From NCBI GenBank assembly GCA_905479995.1, contig CAJQON010000019.1:1-64000 (forward strand): a DNA stretch of 64,000 bases, written 5' to 3'. The stretch's first letter is position 1. Each line of letters begins with the position of its first letter. The notes under the pieces are model-generated. The model saw only the letters and a program-made list of their open reading frames with translations, did not search any database and had not been told where the DNA came from. The translations under genes and the position numbers were made by a program. This DNA comes from an uncultured Flavobacteriales bacterium. Lineage in GTDB: Bacteria > Bacteroidota > Bacteroidia > Flavobacteriales_E > Vicingaceae. Below, in pieces: positions 17,522-25,536 of this stretch.

Positions 17522-19561
17522 TTATCTTACTTCACCTCCGTTGTCAATAGCTTTTTCTGGCGAAACAAAAGCTAAACTACCTTCATTATTTTCTGCCATT
17601 AAAATCATTCCTTGCGACTCTATGCCTCTAATTTTTCGAGGAGCTAAGTTTATCAATACAGAAACTTGAGTGCCAATAATATCTTCGGGCTTATAATGTG
17701 CTGCAATTCCAGAAACAACTGTTCTAACATCAATTCCAGTATCTACCGTCATCTTTAAAAGCTTATCCGCATCTGGGTGTTTTTCGGCTGTTAAAATAGT
17801 TCCTACTCTAATGTCCATCTTGGTAAACTCATCAAATGTTATCTCGTCTTTCATAGGTTTTGCTTTAGGATTAGATTGCTGTACAGTAGTTGATTTTAGT
17901 TTTTCAACTTGAGCCTCAATGGCTTCATCTTCAATTTTTTGAAACAGTAATTCTGCTTTATTAATTTGATGTCCAGCGGCTAATTCTGTTGAATTGCTGT
18001 TTAAAATTCTTTTTAATTTTTCACTAATTTTTGGTAAGAATGGTTCAAAAACAATGCTCAAGGTATTGCTAATTTGTAGTGCAATATTCATGATGGTTTT
18101 TACGCGTTCTTCATCTGTTTTAATAAGCTTCCAAGGTTCTGTATCGGCCAAGTATTTGTTTCCAATTCGAGCCAAATTCATTGCTTCAGTTTGAGCATCT
18201 CTAAACTTAAATTTGCTCAATAGATCATCTACTTTTTCTTGCGTTGTTGTAAGTGCAGCAATTACTTCTTTGTCGTAATCGGATAGTGTTCCTAATGCTG
18301 GAACTAAACCATCGTAGTATTTATGTGTTAACACTACAGATCGGTTTACAAAGTTTCCAAAAATGGCAACCAACTCACTGTTTACCCTTAATTGATAGTC
18401 TTTCCAGGTAAATTCACTGTCTTTTGTTTCGGGAGCAATAGCTGTTAAAACATAGCGTAATTCATCTTCTTTGTTCGGAAAGTCTGCTAAGTATTCGTGC
18501 AACCAAACCGCCCAATTTCTTGAAGTAGAAATTTTATCTCCTTCCAAGTTTAAAAACTCATTAGCAGGAACATTGGTTGGTAAAATATAATCGCCTTGCG
18601 ATTTTAAGATGATCGGAAAAATAATAGCGTGAAAAACAATGTTGTCTTTTCCAATGAAGTGAACCAATTCGGTTTCTTCGTTTTTCCAATAGTCTTCCCA
18701 ATTTTTGTTATTGTCTGCCGCCCATTTTTTGGTAGCAGAAATATATCCAATAGGAGCATCAAACCAAACGTATAATACCTTTCCATCTCCACCTTCAACA
18801 GGAACTTTTATTCCCCAATCTAAATCTCTTGTAATAGATCTTGGCAACAAGCCATTGTCTATCCACGATTTACATTGTCCTAAAACTTGTTTTCTCCAAG
18901 TTGCTGGGTCGTGTTGTTGTTCTCCTTCTAGTTTACCGGTTTCTATCCATTCTTTCAACCATTTTTCATGGTCGTTCATTGGTAAAAACCAATGGGTAGT
19001 TTCTTTTAATATAGGGCTGTTTCCACTAATGGTAGAAGTAGGGTTTATTAATTCGGTAGGACTTAAAGTTGATCCGCATTTTTCACACTGATCACCATAA
19101 GCGCCATCGTAACTACATTTTGGACACGTTCCTACAATGTATCTATCTGCTAAAAACTGCTTGTTTTCTTCGTCATAAAATTGCTCTGTTGTTTGTTCAA
19201 TAAAAGCACCTTTTTCGTGCATTTCCTTAAACATTTCTGAAGCTGTTTCGTGGTGTAATTCAGAAGAAGTTCTGTGGTAAACATCAAAGTCAATTCCAAA
19301 ATCTTCGAATGCCGTTTTTATAATTTTATGGTTGGTATCTACTATGTGCTGTGGAGTGGTGTTTTCCTTTTTTGCTCTTAGTGTAATTGCAGCTCCATGC
19401 TCATCAGAACCACAAACAAAAACAGCATCATTACCTTTACCTTTTAAATACCTTACGTAAATATCGGCAGGTAAATAACATCCAGCAATATGTCCCAAAT
19501 GCAAAGGTCCGTTTGCATAAGGCAAAGCAGCAGTTACGGTATATCTTTTTTGATTTTTCAT
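17522..19561 (-). CDS. metG: Methionine--tRNA ligase
   Basis: A 679-residue class I synthetase that charges initiator and elongator tRNA-Met. The HIGH-type motif is in [13 protein letters not shown] (residues 14-26). The zinc knuckle [18 protein letters not shown] and the KMSKS counterpart KISTSRNW are intact. After the anticodon-binding helical domain comes a C-terminal OB-fold tRNA-binding domain (from about 570, starting [16 protein letters not shown]), as in the dimeric E. coli type. It heads a tight minus-strand operon with the HWPG membrane protein and rluB. Confidence 0.97.
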   Translation of the reverse strand: MKNQKRYTVTAALPYANGPLHLGHIAGCYLPADIYVRYLKGKGNDAVFVCGSDEHGAAITLRAKKENTTPQHIVDTNHKIIKTAFEDFGIDFDVYHRTSSELHHETASEMFKEMHEKGAFIEQTTEQFYDEENKQFLADRYIVGTCPKCSYDGAYGDQCEKCGSTLSPTELINPTSTISGNSPILKETTHWFLPMNDHEKWLKEWIETGKLEGEQQHDPATWRKQVLGQCKSWIDNGLLPRSITRDLDWGIKVPVEGGDGKVLYVWFDAPIGYISATKKWAADNNKNWEDYWKNEETELVHFIGKDNIVFHAIIFPIILKSQGDYILPTNVPANEFLNLEGDKISTSRNWAVWLHEYLADFPNKEDELRYVLTAIAPETKDSEFTWKDYQLRVNSELVAIFGNFVNRSVVLTHKYYDGLVPALGTLSDYDKEVIAALTTTQEKVDDLLSKFKFRDAQTEAMNLARIGNKYLADTEPWKLIKTDEERVKTIMNIALQISNTLSIVFEPFLPKISEKLKRILNSNSTELAAGHQINKAELLFQKIEDEAIEAQVEKLKSTTVQQSNPKAKPMKDEITFDEFTKMDIRVGTILTAEKHPDADKLLKMTVDTGIDVRTVVSGIAAHYKPEDIIGTQVSVLINLAPRKIRGIESQGMILMAENNEGSLAFVSPEKAIDNGGEVR

Positions 19562-19662
19562 TAAAATAACAAACTCAATAAGTAATTTAGTTTCTTAGTA
19601 GTTGCAAGCAATGTTACAATGCTGCAAAAGTACATTTTGAAATTTATTTAAAGGCATTAATA

Positions 19663-20559
19663 ATGGAAAAACCACCAAGTTTAATTAAAGGAGATAAAGT
19701 TGTTATTGTTTCAACAGCACGTAAGTTGACGTTGGAAGAATTAACTACTGGAATAGATGTGTTGGTTTCTTGGGGGTTAGAGGTTGTTTTGGGAGAAAAT
19801 TTGTTCGAAGAAGAGCATCAATTTGCAGGTTCAAGTGAACAGCGAACTCAGGATTTTCAAAAGGCATTAGAAGATGATAGCATAAAAGCAATTATTTGTG
19901 CTAGAGGTGGTTATGGAACCGTTAAAATTATTGATAAACTCAATTTTGAGCACTTCAAAAAGCATCCTAAATGGATTGTTGGGTATAGCGATGTAACGGT
20001 GTTGCACAACCATATTAATCAGAATTTTAACATTCAAACAATGCATGCTGCTATGCCGTTTGGTTTTAAAAGTAACACAAATGAGTCTTTATTGTCTTTG
20101 CAAAAATGTTTGTTTGGCGAAAGCTTGTCGTATGATTTTGATGTACACGAATTAAATAGAAGAGGAGAAGTTTCTGGGGAATTGGTTGGAGGAAACTTGT
20201 CTATTATTTATAGTTTAACAGGAACAAAATCTCAGCTCAATACCAACGGAAAAATTCTATTTATAGAGGATTTAGACGAGTATTTGTATCATGTAGATCG
20301 AATGATGATGAATTTGGATAGAGCAGGATTACTAGCCAATTTAAGTGGGTTGGTTGTGGGTGGAATGACAGATATGAATGACAATGCTGTTGCTTATGGT
20401 AAAAACGCCAAGGAAATTATTTTGAATGCGGTAAAAGAATATAGTTACCCAGTTTGTTTTGATTTTCCTGCAGGTCATTTGGATGACAATAGAACTTTGC
20501 CAATGGGTAAGTTGGCTAAATTAACAGTTGCCGAAAATTGTAGCTTAAACTTTAGTTAA
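19663..20559 (+). CDS. LD-carboxypeptidase (peptidase S66)
   Basis: A 298-residue serine peptidase of the S66 (LdcA/MccF) family, which removes the terminal D-residue from tetrapeptides during murein recycling or hydrolyses microcin C-like conjugates. Family landmarks are the N-terminal VVIVSTARK, the ARGGYG motif (about residue 86), the nucleophile region WIVGYSDVTVLHN with the catalytic serine near 110, and FIEDLDEYLYHVDRMMMNL, carrying the acidic residue. The final DFPAGH supplies the catalytic histidine. There is no signal peptide, so it is cytoplasmic, which fits murein recycling. yraN follows 10 bases later. Confidence 0.92.
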   Translation: MEKPPSLIKGDKVVIVSTARKLTLEELTTGIDVLVSWGLEVVLGENLFEEEHQFAGSSEQRTQDFQKALEDDSIKAIICARGGYGTVKIIDKLNFEHFKKHPKWIVGYSDVTVLHNHINQNFNIQTMHAAMPFGFKSNTNESLLSLQKCLFGESLSYDFDVHELNRRGEVSGELVGGNLSIIYSLTGTKSQLNTNGKILFIEDLDEYLYHVDRMMMNLDRAGLLANLSGLVVGGMTDMNDNAVAYGKNAKEIILNAVKEYSYPVCFDFPAGHLDDNRTLPMGKLAKLTVAENCSLNFS

Positions 20560-20569
20560 CCATTTTGTT

Positions 20570-20932
20570 ATGGCAAATCATAATCTACTAGGCATAAAAG
20601 GAGAGCAATTGGCTCAGTCGTTTTTAAAGCAATTGGGTTATTCTATAATTGAAGTAAATTGGCGCGAACAAAAATTTGAAATTGATATTATTGCAATAGA
20701 TGGAAATGAAATAGTATTTGTTGAAGTAAAAACAAGAGGTACAGCTATTTTTGGAGATCCAGAAGAAGCCGTTAATCAGAAAAAACAAAACCATTTAATT
20801 GAAGGTGCCGAGTGTTATGTAAATGAACATAACATTGATTTAGAAGGAAGATTTGATGTCGTATCGATTATTCTAAATGCCAATCAAGAAGAAATAAAGC
20901 ACATTAAAAATGCTTTTTATCCAGAGGTTTAA
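20570..20932 (+). CDS. YraN family protein (UPF0102)
   Basis: A 120-residue member of the UPF0102 (YraN) family, which has a restriction-endonuclease-like fold. The nuclease-type motif is visible as FEIDIIAIDGNEIVFVEVKTR, i.e. D-x(n)-ExK, preceded by NWREQKFEIDII and the N-terminal GIKGEQLAQSFLKQLGY. Biochemical role unsettled. It probably shares a transcript with the LD-carboxypeptidase. It converges with the DUF4833 gene, 8 bases away. Confidence 0.92.
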   Translation: MANHNLLGIKGEQLAQSFLKQLGYSIIEVNWREQKFEIDIIAIDGNEIVFVEVKTRGTAIFGDPEEAVNQKKQNHLIEGAECYVNEHNIDLEGRFDVVSIILNANQEEIKHIKNAFYPEV

Positions 20933-20940
20933 GCAATCAA

Positions 20941-21462
20941 TTAGGGGTGAATTACTTTTGTTGTTGCTTGGTTTGTTTTTACCTCGGTGGCATATATGGT
21001 AACTGAGGACACATTGGGAAGCCAAAAAGTACCGCCATCAATCTGAACAAAAACGTTATTCACTTCCACTAATTTATCATCAAACAAAGTATAAACCTTG
21101 TATTTATCATTTAGCTTCTTTAAGGTAAAGGTCATTTTATCATAAGATACAAATTTAAAAGACGCTTTATTGTCAGCTATCGTTTGGTACTTTATGCCAT
21201 AAGCATACTTTTTTTGAATCCAAGTTAAGGGTTCTACCTTTCCCTTTTTTGTGTTTTTAATCCAGTAAATTTTAATTGGATCTTCTTCATTTATGTTTCC
21301 TAAGCTATCTGTTGTTAGAGTGTAATATACCACATTGGCATCTTTGCTTCTGTCAATTTTGAATAAAGTAGAAGTTAAAGATTGGGTTGATTTTTCTTGA
21401 ATTAACGTAAAAGATAAAAGGAAAATACAAAGGAGTGAAGCTATGTTTTTAGCGCGATTCAA
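20941..21462 (-). CDS. DUF4833 domain-containing protein
   Basis: A 173-residue exported or anchored protein: N-terminal hydrophobic segment IASLLCIFLLSFTLIQ, then a single domain with FKIDRSKDANVVYYTL and IKIYWIKNTKKG, which match the DUF4833 pattern as I remember it. No catalytic residues are known for the family. The start is TTG at 21462, since no in-frame ATG or GTG lies before the hydrophobic segment. It is a single-gene unit converging on yraN. Confidence 0.75.
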   Translation of the reverse strand: MNRAKNIASLLCIFLLSFTLIQEKSTQSLTSTLFKIDRSKDANVVYYTLTTDSLGNINEEDPIKIYWIKNTKKGKVEPLTWIQKKYAYGIKYQTIADNKASFKFVSYDKMTFTLKKLNDKYKVYTLFDDKLVEVNNVFVQIDGGTFWLPNVSSVTIYATEVKTNQATTKVIHP

Positions 21463-21555
21463 AGTAATGGGTTCAAATTAGTTATTACAAATATAGGGTG
21501 CTTTAGATTAATGAAGTTAACCATTTTTAGTAAAAGGATTAAAATGTCATATTAC

Positions 21556-22554
21556 CTACCATTTTAAAACGGATTTGGCATCTATCAATTTTTCGGTATT
21601 ATGGTCTTTTAAAGCAAAATTAAAGCCGTTGTATACACTGTAGCTGCCAACTTCTCCATATTTACTTATCGCTATAAAACCAACTTGAACTCCTTTAATA
21701 TCTTTATGTTTTCTAATAATTCGTTCAACGGCCTCTTGGCAGGCTTCATTAGGTGACTTTCCTTGTCGCATCAACTCTACTACAGTATGACTTCCTGCAA
21801 TTCTGATTACTGCTTCACCTAATCCGGTAGCACAAGCGCCACCTACTTCATTGTCAATAAAAAGGCCAGCACCAATTATTGGAGAATCACCAACACGACC
21901 ATGTAATTTGTAGGCCCAGCCGCTGGTAGTGCAAGCGCCAGAAATGTGTCCGTTGCTATCTATGGCCAGCATACCAATGGTGTCGTGGTTTTCAGAATTA
22001 ATCTCAGGCTTTTTTTGATCTTCGCTTTCTTGCCATTTTTGCCAAGCTTTTTTTGCTTCAGGGGTCAATAAATCTTTCTTTTTAAACCCTTGTTCTAAAG
22101 CAAATTTTTGAGCTCCTTTTCCAGCAAGCATTACGTGAGGGGTTTCTTCCATCACCTTTCTTGCTACGGATATTGGGTTTTCTATGTCTTGCAAAAAAGC
22201 CACTGCGCCACACTCACTTTTATGATTCATAATGCAGGCGTCTAACGTTACCTTACCTTCTTTATCTGGTAAACCTCCTAAGCCAACACTTCTATTTGTA
22301 GCGTCTGATTCGGTAACTCTTACGCCAACTTCAACAGCATCTAGTGCCGTTCCGCCAATGTTTAAAATTTTCCAAGCAGCTTCATTTGCTTTTGTTCCAT
22401 GGTTCCAAGTGGATATTACACGAGGGGAGAATGCAATTAAATTGGATCGATTTGGAAGAGGTTTCTTCGCTTCGTTTTTAGCAGAAGAAAATTTAGACAA
22501 TAAAATTCCACCCACTCCTAGTGCGCTTACTTTTATAAATTTTCTTCTAGACAT
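21556..22554 (-). CDS. N(4)-(beta-N-acetylglucosaminyl)-L-asparaginase
   Basis: A 332-residue Ntn-hydrolase (glycosylasparaginase, peptidase T2). It cleaves the GlcNAc-Asn link or related aspartamides and self-processes into alpha and beta chains at the threonine of ENHDTIGMLAID (about residue 192). CTTSGWAYKLHGRVGDSPI and GACATGLGEAVIR carry the conserved substrate-binding residues. The N-terminus MSRRKFIKVSALGVGGIL is a twin-arginine-type signal (S-R-R-K-F-I-K), so it is exported folded. It starts 3 bases after the DEAD-box helicase stop. Confidence 0.94.
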   Translation of the reverse strand: MSRRKFIKVSALGVGGILLSKFSSAKNEAKKPLPNRSNLIAFSPRVISTWNHGTKANEAAWKILNIGGTALDAVEVGVRVTESDATNRSVGLGGLPDKEGKVTLDACIMNHKSECGAVAFLQDIENPISVARKVMEETPHVMLAGKGAQKFALEQGFKKKDLLTPEAKKAWQKWQESEDQKKPEINSENHDTIGMLAIDSNGHISGACTTSGWAYKLHGRVGDSPIIGAGLFIDNEVGGACATGLGEAVIRIAGSHTVVELMRQGKSPNEACQEAVERIIRKHKDIKGVQVGFIAISKYGEVGSYSVYNGFNFALKDHNTEKLIDAKSVLKW

Positions 22555-22557
22555 ATG

Positions 22558-23778
22558 TTATTTTTTACGTGGCTTCCAGTTCTTTTTCTTGTTAAAACCG
22601 CCTTTCTTTTTAAACGGTTTTTTGTAGCTCGTATCGTATTTTGGTCCTTCTTCAAAACCTTCAGGTAAGGCTAACTTCTTTACTTCACTTCCAATTAAAC
22701 TTTCAATTTTTGAAAAATTATGACAGTCATCAGCATTAATAAAGGTTAATGCTACTCCCGTGTTGTCACCTCTGGCAGTTCTTCCTATTCTGTGAATATA
22801 GTCTTCAGCATCACTTGGAATATCGTAATTAATTACCAAATTAATTCCTTTAATGTCTATTCCTCTAGATAAAACATCAGTGGCAACAAGTAATTTAATT
22901 TTTCTGTTTTTAAAATCCAATAAGACTCCTTCTCTTTCTTGTTGGTTTAAGTCAGAGTGAATTCCTTTTGCTGGTAAGCCAACTTTATTTAAGGATTGTG
23001 TAATCTCTTTTACGGTTACTTTTCTCGATGAAAACACCAAAATATAATCGTGGTCTTTTCCTTTTAAGATTTCACTAATTAGCTTTATTTTTTGGTGATT
23101 GTGTACCAAATAAGCTGCTTGTAAAATGCCTTTGTTGGGCTTAGATATTGCAATGTTTATCGTTAATGGATCCTTTAATAATCGTTCAGAAAGTTGTCTA
23201 ATTTTAGGAGGCATAGTTGCCGAAAACAATAGGTTTTGCCTTTCTTTTGGAAGCTTTTCTGCAATTTTTGCAATGTCTTCATTAAAACCCATGTCCAACA
23301 TTCTGTCGGCTTCATCTAAAATAAAATGCTTCACACCCGAAGTATCAAAATAACCTAAATTAAGGTGAGATATAAATCTTCCTGGAGTACAAATTACAAT
23401 GTCGGCACCTGTAACTAAAGCTTTCTTTTCGGCATCAAAATCTTGGCCACCGCCACCGCCATAAATGGCAATAGAAGTTGCATTGGTAAAATAGCTCAAG
23501 CCTTCAACTTGTTGGTCAATTTGCATGGCCAACTCTCTTGTTGGTACAATAATTATTGTGCTAACCTTGTCTGAACTACCACGTTTGCAGATGGCATTTA
23601 AAATAGGTAAAACAAAGGCTGCTGTTTTTCCAGTTCCAGTCTGGGCAACAGCAATCATGTCTTTGTTTTGCATAATTGCAGGGATAGATTCTTGTTGTAT
23701 TGGTGTCGGGGTATCAAATCCCATTGCGTCAAGTGCTTCAATAACTTGATCTTCAAACCCTAATTCGGTAAATTTCAT
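22558..23778 (-). CDS. DEAD-box ATP-dependent RNA helicase
   Basis: A 406-residue SF2 helicase with all core motifs: Q motif (FEDQVIEALDAMGFDTPTPIQ), Walker A AQTGTGKT, PTRELA, TPGR, DEAD as LDEADRMLDMGF, SAT in FSATMPP, ATDVLSRGIDIKG and HRIGRTARG. A short C-terminal basic tail (KKPFKKKGGFNKKKNWKPRKK pattern, mostly K, F, G, W) probably binds RNA. It is like the RhlE/DbpA-type helicases used in ribosome assembly and cold adaptation. A good -7 box (TACCTTTG) lies about 85 bases upstream. The asparaginase gene follows. Confidence 0.96.
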   Translation of the reverse strand: MKFTELGFEDQVIEALDAMGFDTPTPIQQESIPAIMQNKDMIAVAQTGTGKTAAFVLPILNAICKRGSSDKVSTIIIVPTRELAMQIDQQVEGLSYFTNATSIAIYGGGGGQDFDAEKKALVTGADIVICTPGRFISHLNLGYFDTSGVKHFILDEADRMLDMGFNEDIAKIAEKLPKERQNLLFSATMPPKIRQLSERLLKDPLTINIAISKPNKGILQAAYLVHNHQKIKLISEILKGKDHDYILVFSSRKVTVKEITQSLNKVGLPAKGIHSDLNQQEREGVLLDFKNRKIKLLVATDVLSRGIDIKGINLVINYDIPSDAEDYIHRIGRTARGDNTGVALTFINADDCHNFSKIESLIGSEVKKLALPEGFEEGPKYDTSYKKPFKKKGGFNKKKNWKPRKK

Positions 23779-23863
23779 TCGTGTATTTTAGTTGTATTAA
23801 TTTAGCAAGTTTGGCTTTCTCAGTTTGTTATAAGTGTAAAAACCTAACTTACTTCATAGTTAC

Positions 23864-23871
23864 CAAAGGTA
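23864..23871 (-). promoter_or_regulatory. Predicted -7 box for the DEAD-box helicase
   Basis: On the minus strand the sequence reads TACCTTTG, an exact match to the Bacteroidota -7 consensus TAnnTTTG. No clean -33 TTTG is seen at the usual distance. It would give a 5' leader of about 80 bases before the helicase ATG at 23778, a length often seen for cold-shock helicase transcripts. Confidence 0.45.
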
Positions 23872-23889
23872 GTAAAGAAATTGTGGATA

Positions 23890-24417
23890 CTATGAATTTA
23901 TTAATTCGAGCAATTTTTCGCTGTGGTCAGCGGCATTTTTTAAGGCATTTGCTTTGGCTTCATCGCTGTAACCATTAATGTCGTTGCAAAATATAGCGCC
24001 TCCATATTCTACATTACAATACTCGGCCAAACCTTTTAAAGGGAAGGTAATTTTTTCAATTACTTCTTTTGGGTAAAGTTTAACTGGACTTCCTATGGTA
24101 AATGATACAATTATTTTTTTGTCGGCCAATCCATAACTGTCTTTTCCAAAAGCAAAACCATATTGCATTACTTGGTCAATCCACTCCTTTAAAATTGCTG
24201 GTGTACTGTACCAAAATAAGGGGTATTGAAAAACAATTACATCGGCATTTAATAAAGCTTCTTGTTCGGCTTTAATGTCAATTTTAAAATCGGGGTAAAG
24301 TTTATCAAGATGCCTAACAGTAACGTTAGGTTGCTTACTTATACTTTTACTAATAAACTTATTTCCTATCGATTCTTCTAGCTTGGGATGAGCAAGAATC
24401 ATTAATGTTTTAGGCAT
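23890..24417 (-). CDS. NAD(P)H-dependent oxidoreductase (flavodoxin-like fold, MdaB/KefF type)
   Basis: A 175-residue quinone/nitro-reductase-type flavoprotein. The N-terminus PKTLMILAHPKLEESIGNKF is the FMN-binding loop, FQYPLFWYSTPAILKEWIDQV is the hallmark of the NAD(P)H dehydrogenase (quinone) family, and GFAFG follows. Start chosen at ATG 24417, directly before the first beta strand; an upstream ATG at 24444 would add nine residues (MHIFTKIKK). It reduces quinones or similar compounds with two electrons. The terminator of the tRNA-Ala gene lies upstream, so it needs its own promoter. Confidence 0.9.
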   Translation of the reverse strand: MPKTLMILAHPKLEESIGNKFISKSISKQPNVTVRHLDKLYPDFKIDIKAEQEALLNADVIVFQYPLFWYSTPAILKEWIDQVMQYGFAFGKDSYGLADKKIIVSFTIGSPVKLYPKEVIEKITFPLKGLAEYCNVEYGGAIFCNDINGYSDEAKANALKNAADHSEKLLELINS

Positions 24418-24476
24418 TTTTTTAATTTTTGTAAATATATGCATTAGGAGGAAATAGTGCTAAAACCTTACCCCAT

Positions 24477-24514
24477 AAAAAAAGCCTTTCAGTAATGCTA
24501 CCGAAAGGCTTTTT
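24477..24514 (-). terminator. Rho-independent terminator of tRNA-Ala
   Basis: The arms GCCTTTC (24484-24490) and GAAAGGC (24503-24509) are complementary around a 12-base loop. On the minus strand the hairpin is followed by seven T (24483-24477), right after the tRNA 3' end at 24516. A T-run also flanks the other side (24510-24514), so it may work in both directions. Confidence 0.85.
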
Positions 24515-24515
24515 G

Positions 24516-24589
24516 TGGAGAATATCGGAGTCGAACCGATGACCTCTTCACTGCCAGCGAAGCGCTCTAGCCAACTGAGCTAATCCCCC
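24516..24589 (-). tRNA. tRNA-Ala (anticodon GGC)
   Basis: Read on the minus strand the 74-base gene begins GGGGGATTAGCTC and ends with discriminator A. The acceptor stem GGGGGAT pairs with ATTCTCC (two G-T pairs). The D stem is GCTC/GAGC. The anticodon stem is CTTCG/TGAAG with loop CTGGCAG, giving anticodon GGC at positions 34-36. The T loop is TTCGACT in the stem ATCGG/CCGAT. The 3' CCA is not encoded (the next bases are CAA), so CCA is added afterwards. It decodes GCC and GCU alanine codons. Confidence 0.96.
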
Positions 24590-24596
24590 AATAATT

Positions 24597-24632
24597 TTTG
24601 TAAATATATTATTTAATTTAACATTACATTTG
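24597..24632 (+). promoter_or_regulatory. Predicted promoter of the RidA gene
   Basis: TTTG at 24597-24600 and TACATTTG at 24625-24632 match the Bacteroidota -33 and -7 elements. The spacing of 24 bases is slightly longer than usual. The ATG is 19 bases downstream of the -7 box. Confidence 0.5.
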
Positions 24633-24637
24633 CAAAA
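24601..24637 (-). promoter_or_regulatory. Predicted promoter of tRNA-Ala, overlapping the divergent one
   Basis: On the minus strand, TTTTG (24637-24633) is followed after 24 bases by TATATTTA (24608-24601), one mismatch from TAnnTTTG. The tRNA 5' end at 24589 lies 11 bases after the box, as expected for a tRNA promoter. It is nested inside the plus-strand promoter of the RidA gene. Confidence 0.4.
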
Positions 24638-24651
24638 CTTAAAGTAAAATT

Positions 24652-25080
24652 ATGAGCGACAGCATAAATACCAATAAAGCGCCAAAACCAATGGGTTTAT
24701 ATCCACATGCAAAAAAAGTGGGTAATTTATTATTTTTATCAGGAGTAGGGCCAAGAGCTGCAGGTTCTGGTAGTGAAGAGGCGAATATTCCTGGTTTAAA
24801 ATATGATAAGAATGGTAATTATGAAGCCTTTGATTTTGAAGCGCAATGTCGTTCAGTTTTCGATAACGTAAAAGTTATTTTAGAAGAGAGCGGTTCGAGC
24901 TGGGATAAAATTGTGGATGTAACTACTTTTTTAACCGACATGAAACGCGATTTTAAAACCTACAATAGAGTTTATGCAGAGTATTTTAGTGACAACCAAC
25001 CATGTAGAACAACTGTTGAGGTAAATGCGTTGCCGTCACCAATTTCAATTGAGTTAAAGTGTATTGCTGCTATTGATTAA
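24652..25080 (+). CDS. RidA family protein
   Basis: A 142-residue YjgF/YER057c/UK114 family member. The core VGNLLFLSGVGPR and QCRSVFDNVKVILEESGSSWDKIVDVTTFLTDM are typical, and the imine-hydrolysing arginine is present in QPCRTTVEVNALPSP. RidA proteins hydrolyse reactive enamines/imines. Some Bacteroidota homologues with GPR in this position are annotated as 2-aminomuconate deaminases of tryptophan breakdown, but no other genes of that path are here. Its 3' end overlaps the convergent DUF7793-like gene by 11 bases. Confidence 0.92.
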   Translation: MSDSINTNKAPKPMGLYPHAKKVGNLLFLSGVGPRAAGSGSEEANIPGLKYDKNGNYEAFDFEAQCRSVFDNVKVILEESGSSWDKIVDVTTFLTDMKRDFKTYNRVYAEYFSDNQPCRTTVEVNALPSPISIELKCIAAID

Positions 25081-25462
25081 TAATAGCTTCTATCCATTCT
25101 CGGGCTTCCGCTTCATTGGAAAATGATTTGGTAGGGACTAAAGGTTTATTGATCTTAAGAAAAAAGTTAACGATAAGGCGTTGAGAAAGGCTGTTAATTA
25201 CAATGGACATGGCAATTCTTTTTCCTTCCATTTCTTTAGTTGCGGTTAAATTTCTTGCTTCAGCACTAATCGAAGTAAAGTTTCCACTGTCCATAATAAC
25301 GCCATAATCTGTTCCTTTGGTAAGTTTACTATTAGCAGCTTTAATTTCAATTATATCTTCCACTTCAATGGCCGAATTGTCTTTTAGCGTTACCAAAATA
25401 AGGTTGGGAGCCAACAGTTCTATAGTCGATTTATTTAAGCTTATTTTTTCCACACTTTTCAT
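25070..25462 (-). CDS. STAS/SpoIIAA-like small protein (DUF7793-like)
   Basis: A 130-residue protein without signal or membrane segment. The pattern of an N-terminal sheet with VEDIIEIKAANSKL, a central YGVIMDSGNFTSISAEAR and a C-terminal helix EAEAREWIEAII resembles the SpoIIAA-like/DUF7793 fold found in many Bacteroidota. Function unknown. It overlaps the RidA gene tail to tail by 11 bases and shares its 74-base upstream region with divergent ileS. Confidence 0.65.
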   Translation of the reverse strand: MKSVEKISLNKSTIELLAPNLILVTLKDNSAIEVEDIIEIKAANSKLTKGTDYGVIMDSGNFTSISAEARNLTATKEMEGKRIAMSIVINSLSQRLIVNFFLKINKPLVPTKSFSNEAEAREWIEAIINQ

Positions 25463-25536
25463 ACAAGAATATATTTTTCTAAATTAATTAAATAAACGGT
25501 TAAATCGTTAAATTCGCATTTCTTATAAACACACAC

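Noticed and set aside
18705..19091. 128-codon plus-strand ORF inside metG
   Set aside because: It is the shadow of the zinc and catalytic region of metG, which is intact on the minus strand.
25463..25536. T-box or other leader upstream of ileS
   Set aside because: The gap is 74 bases and holds no stem with a specifier loop or T-box sequence; Bacteroidota do not normally use T-boxes.
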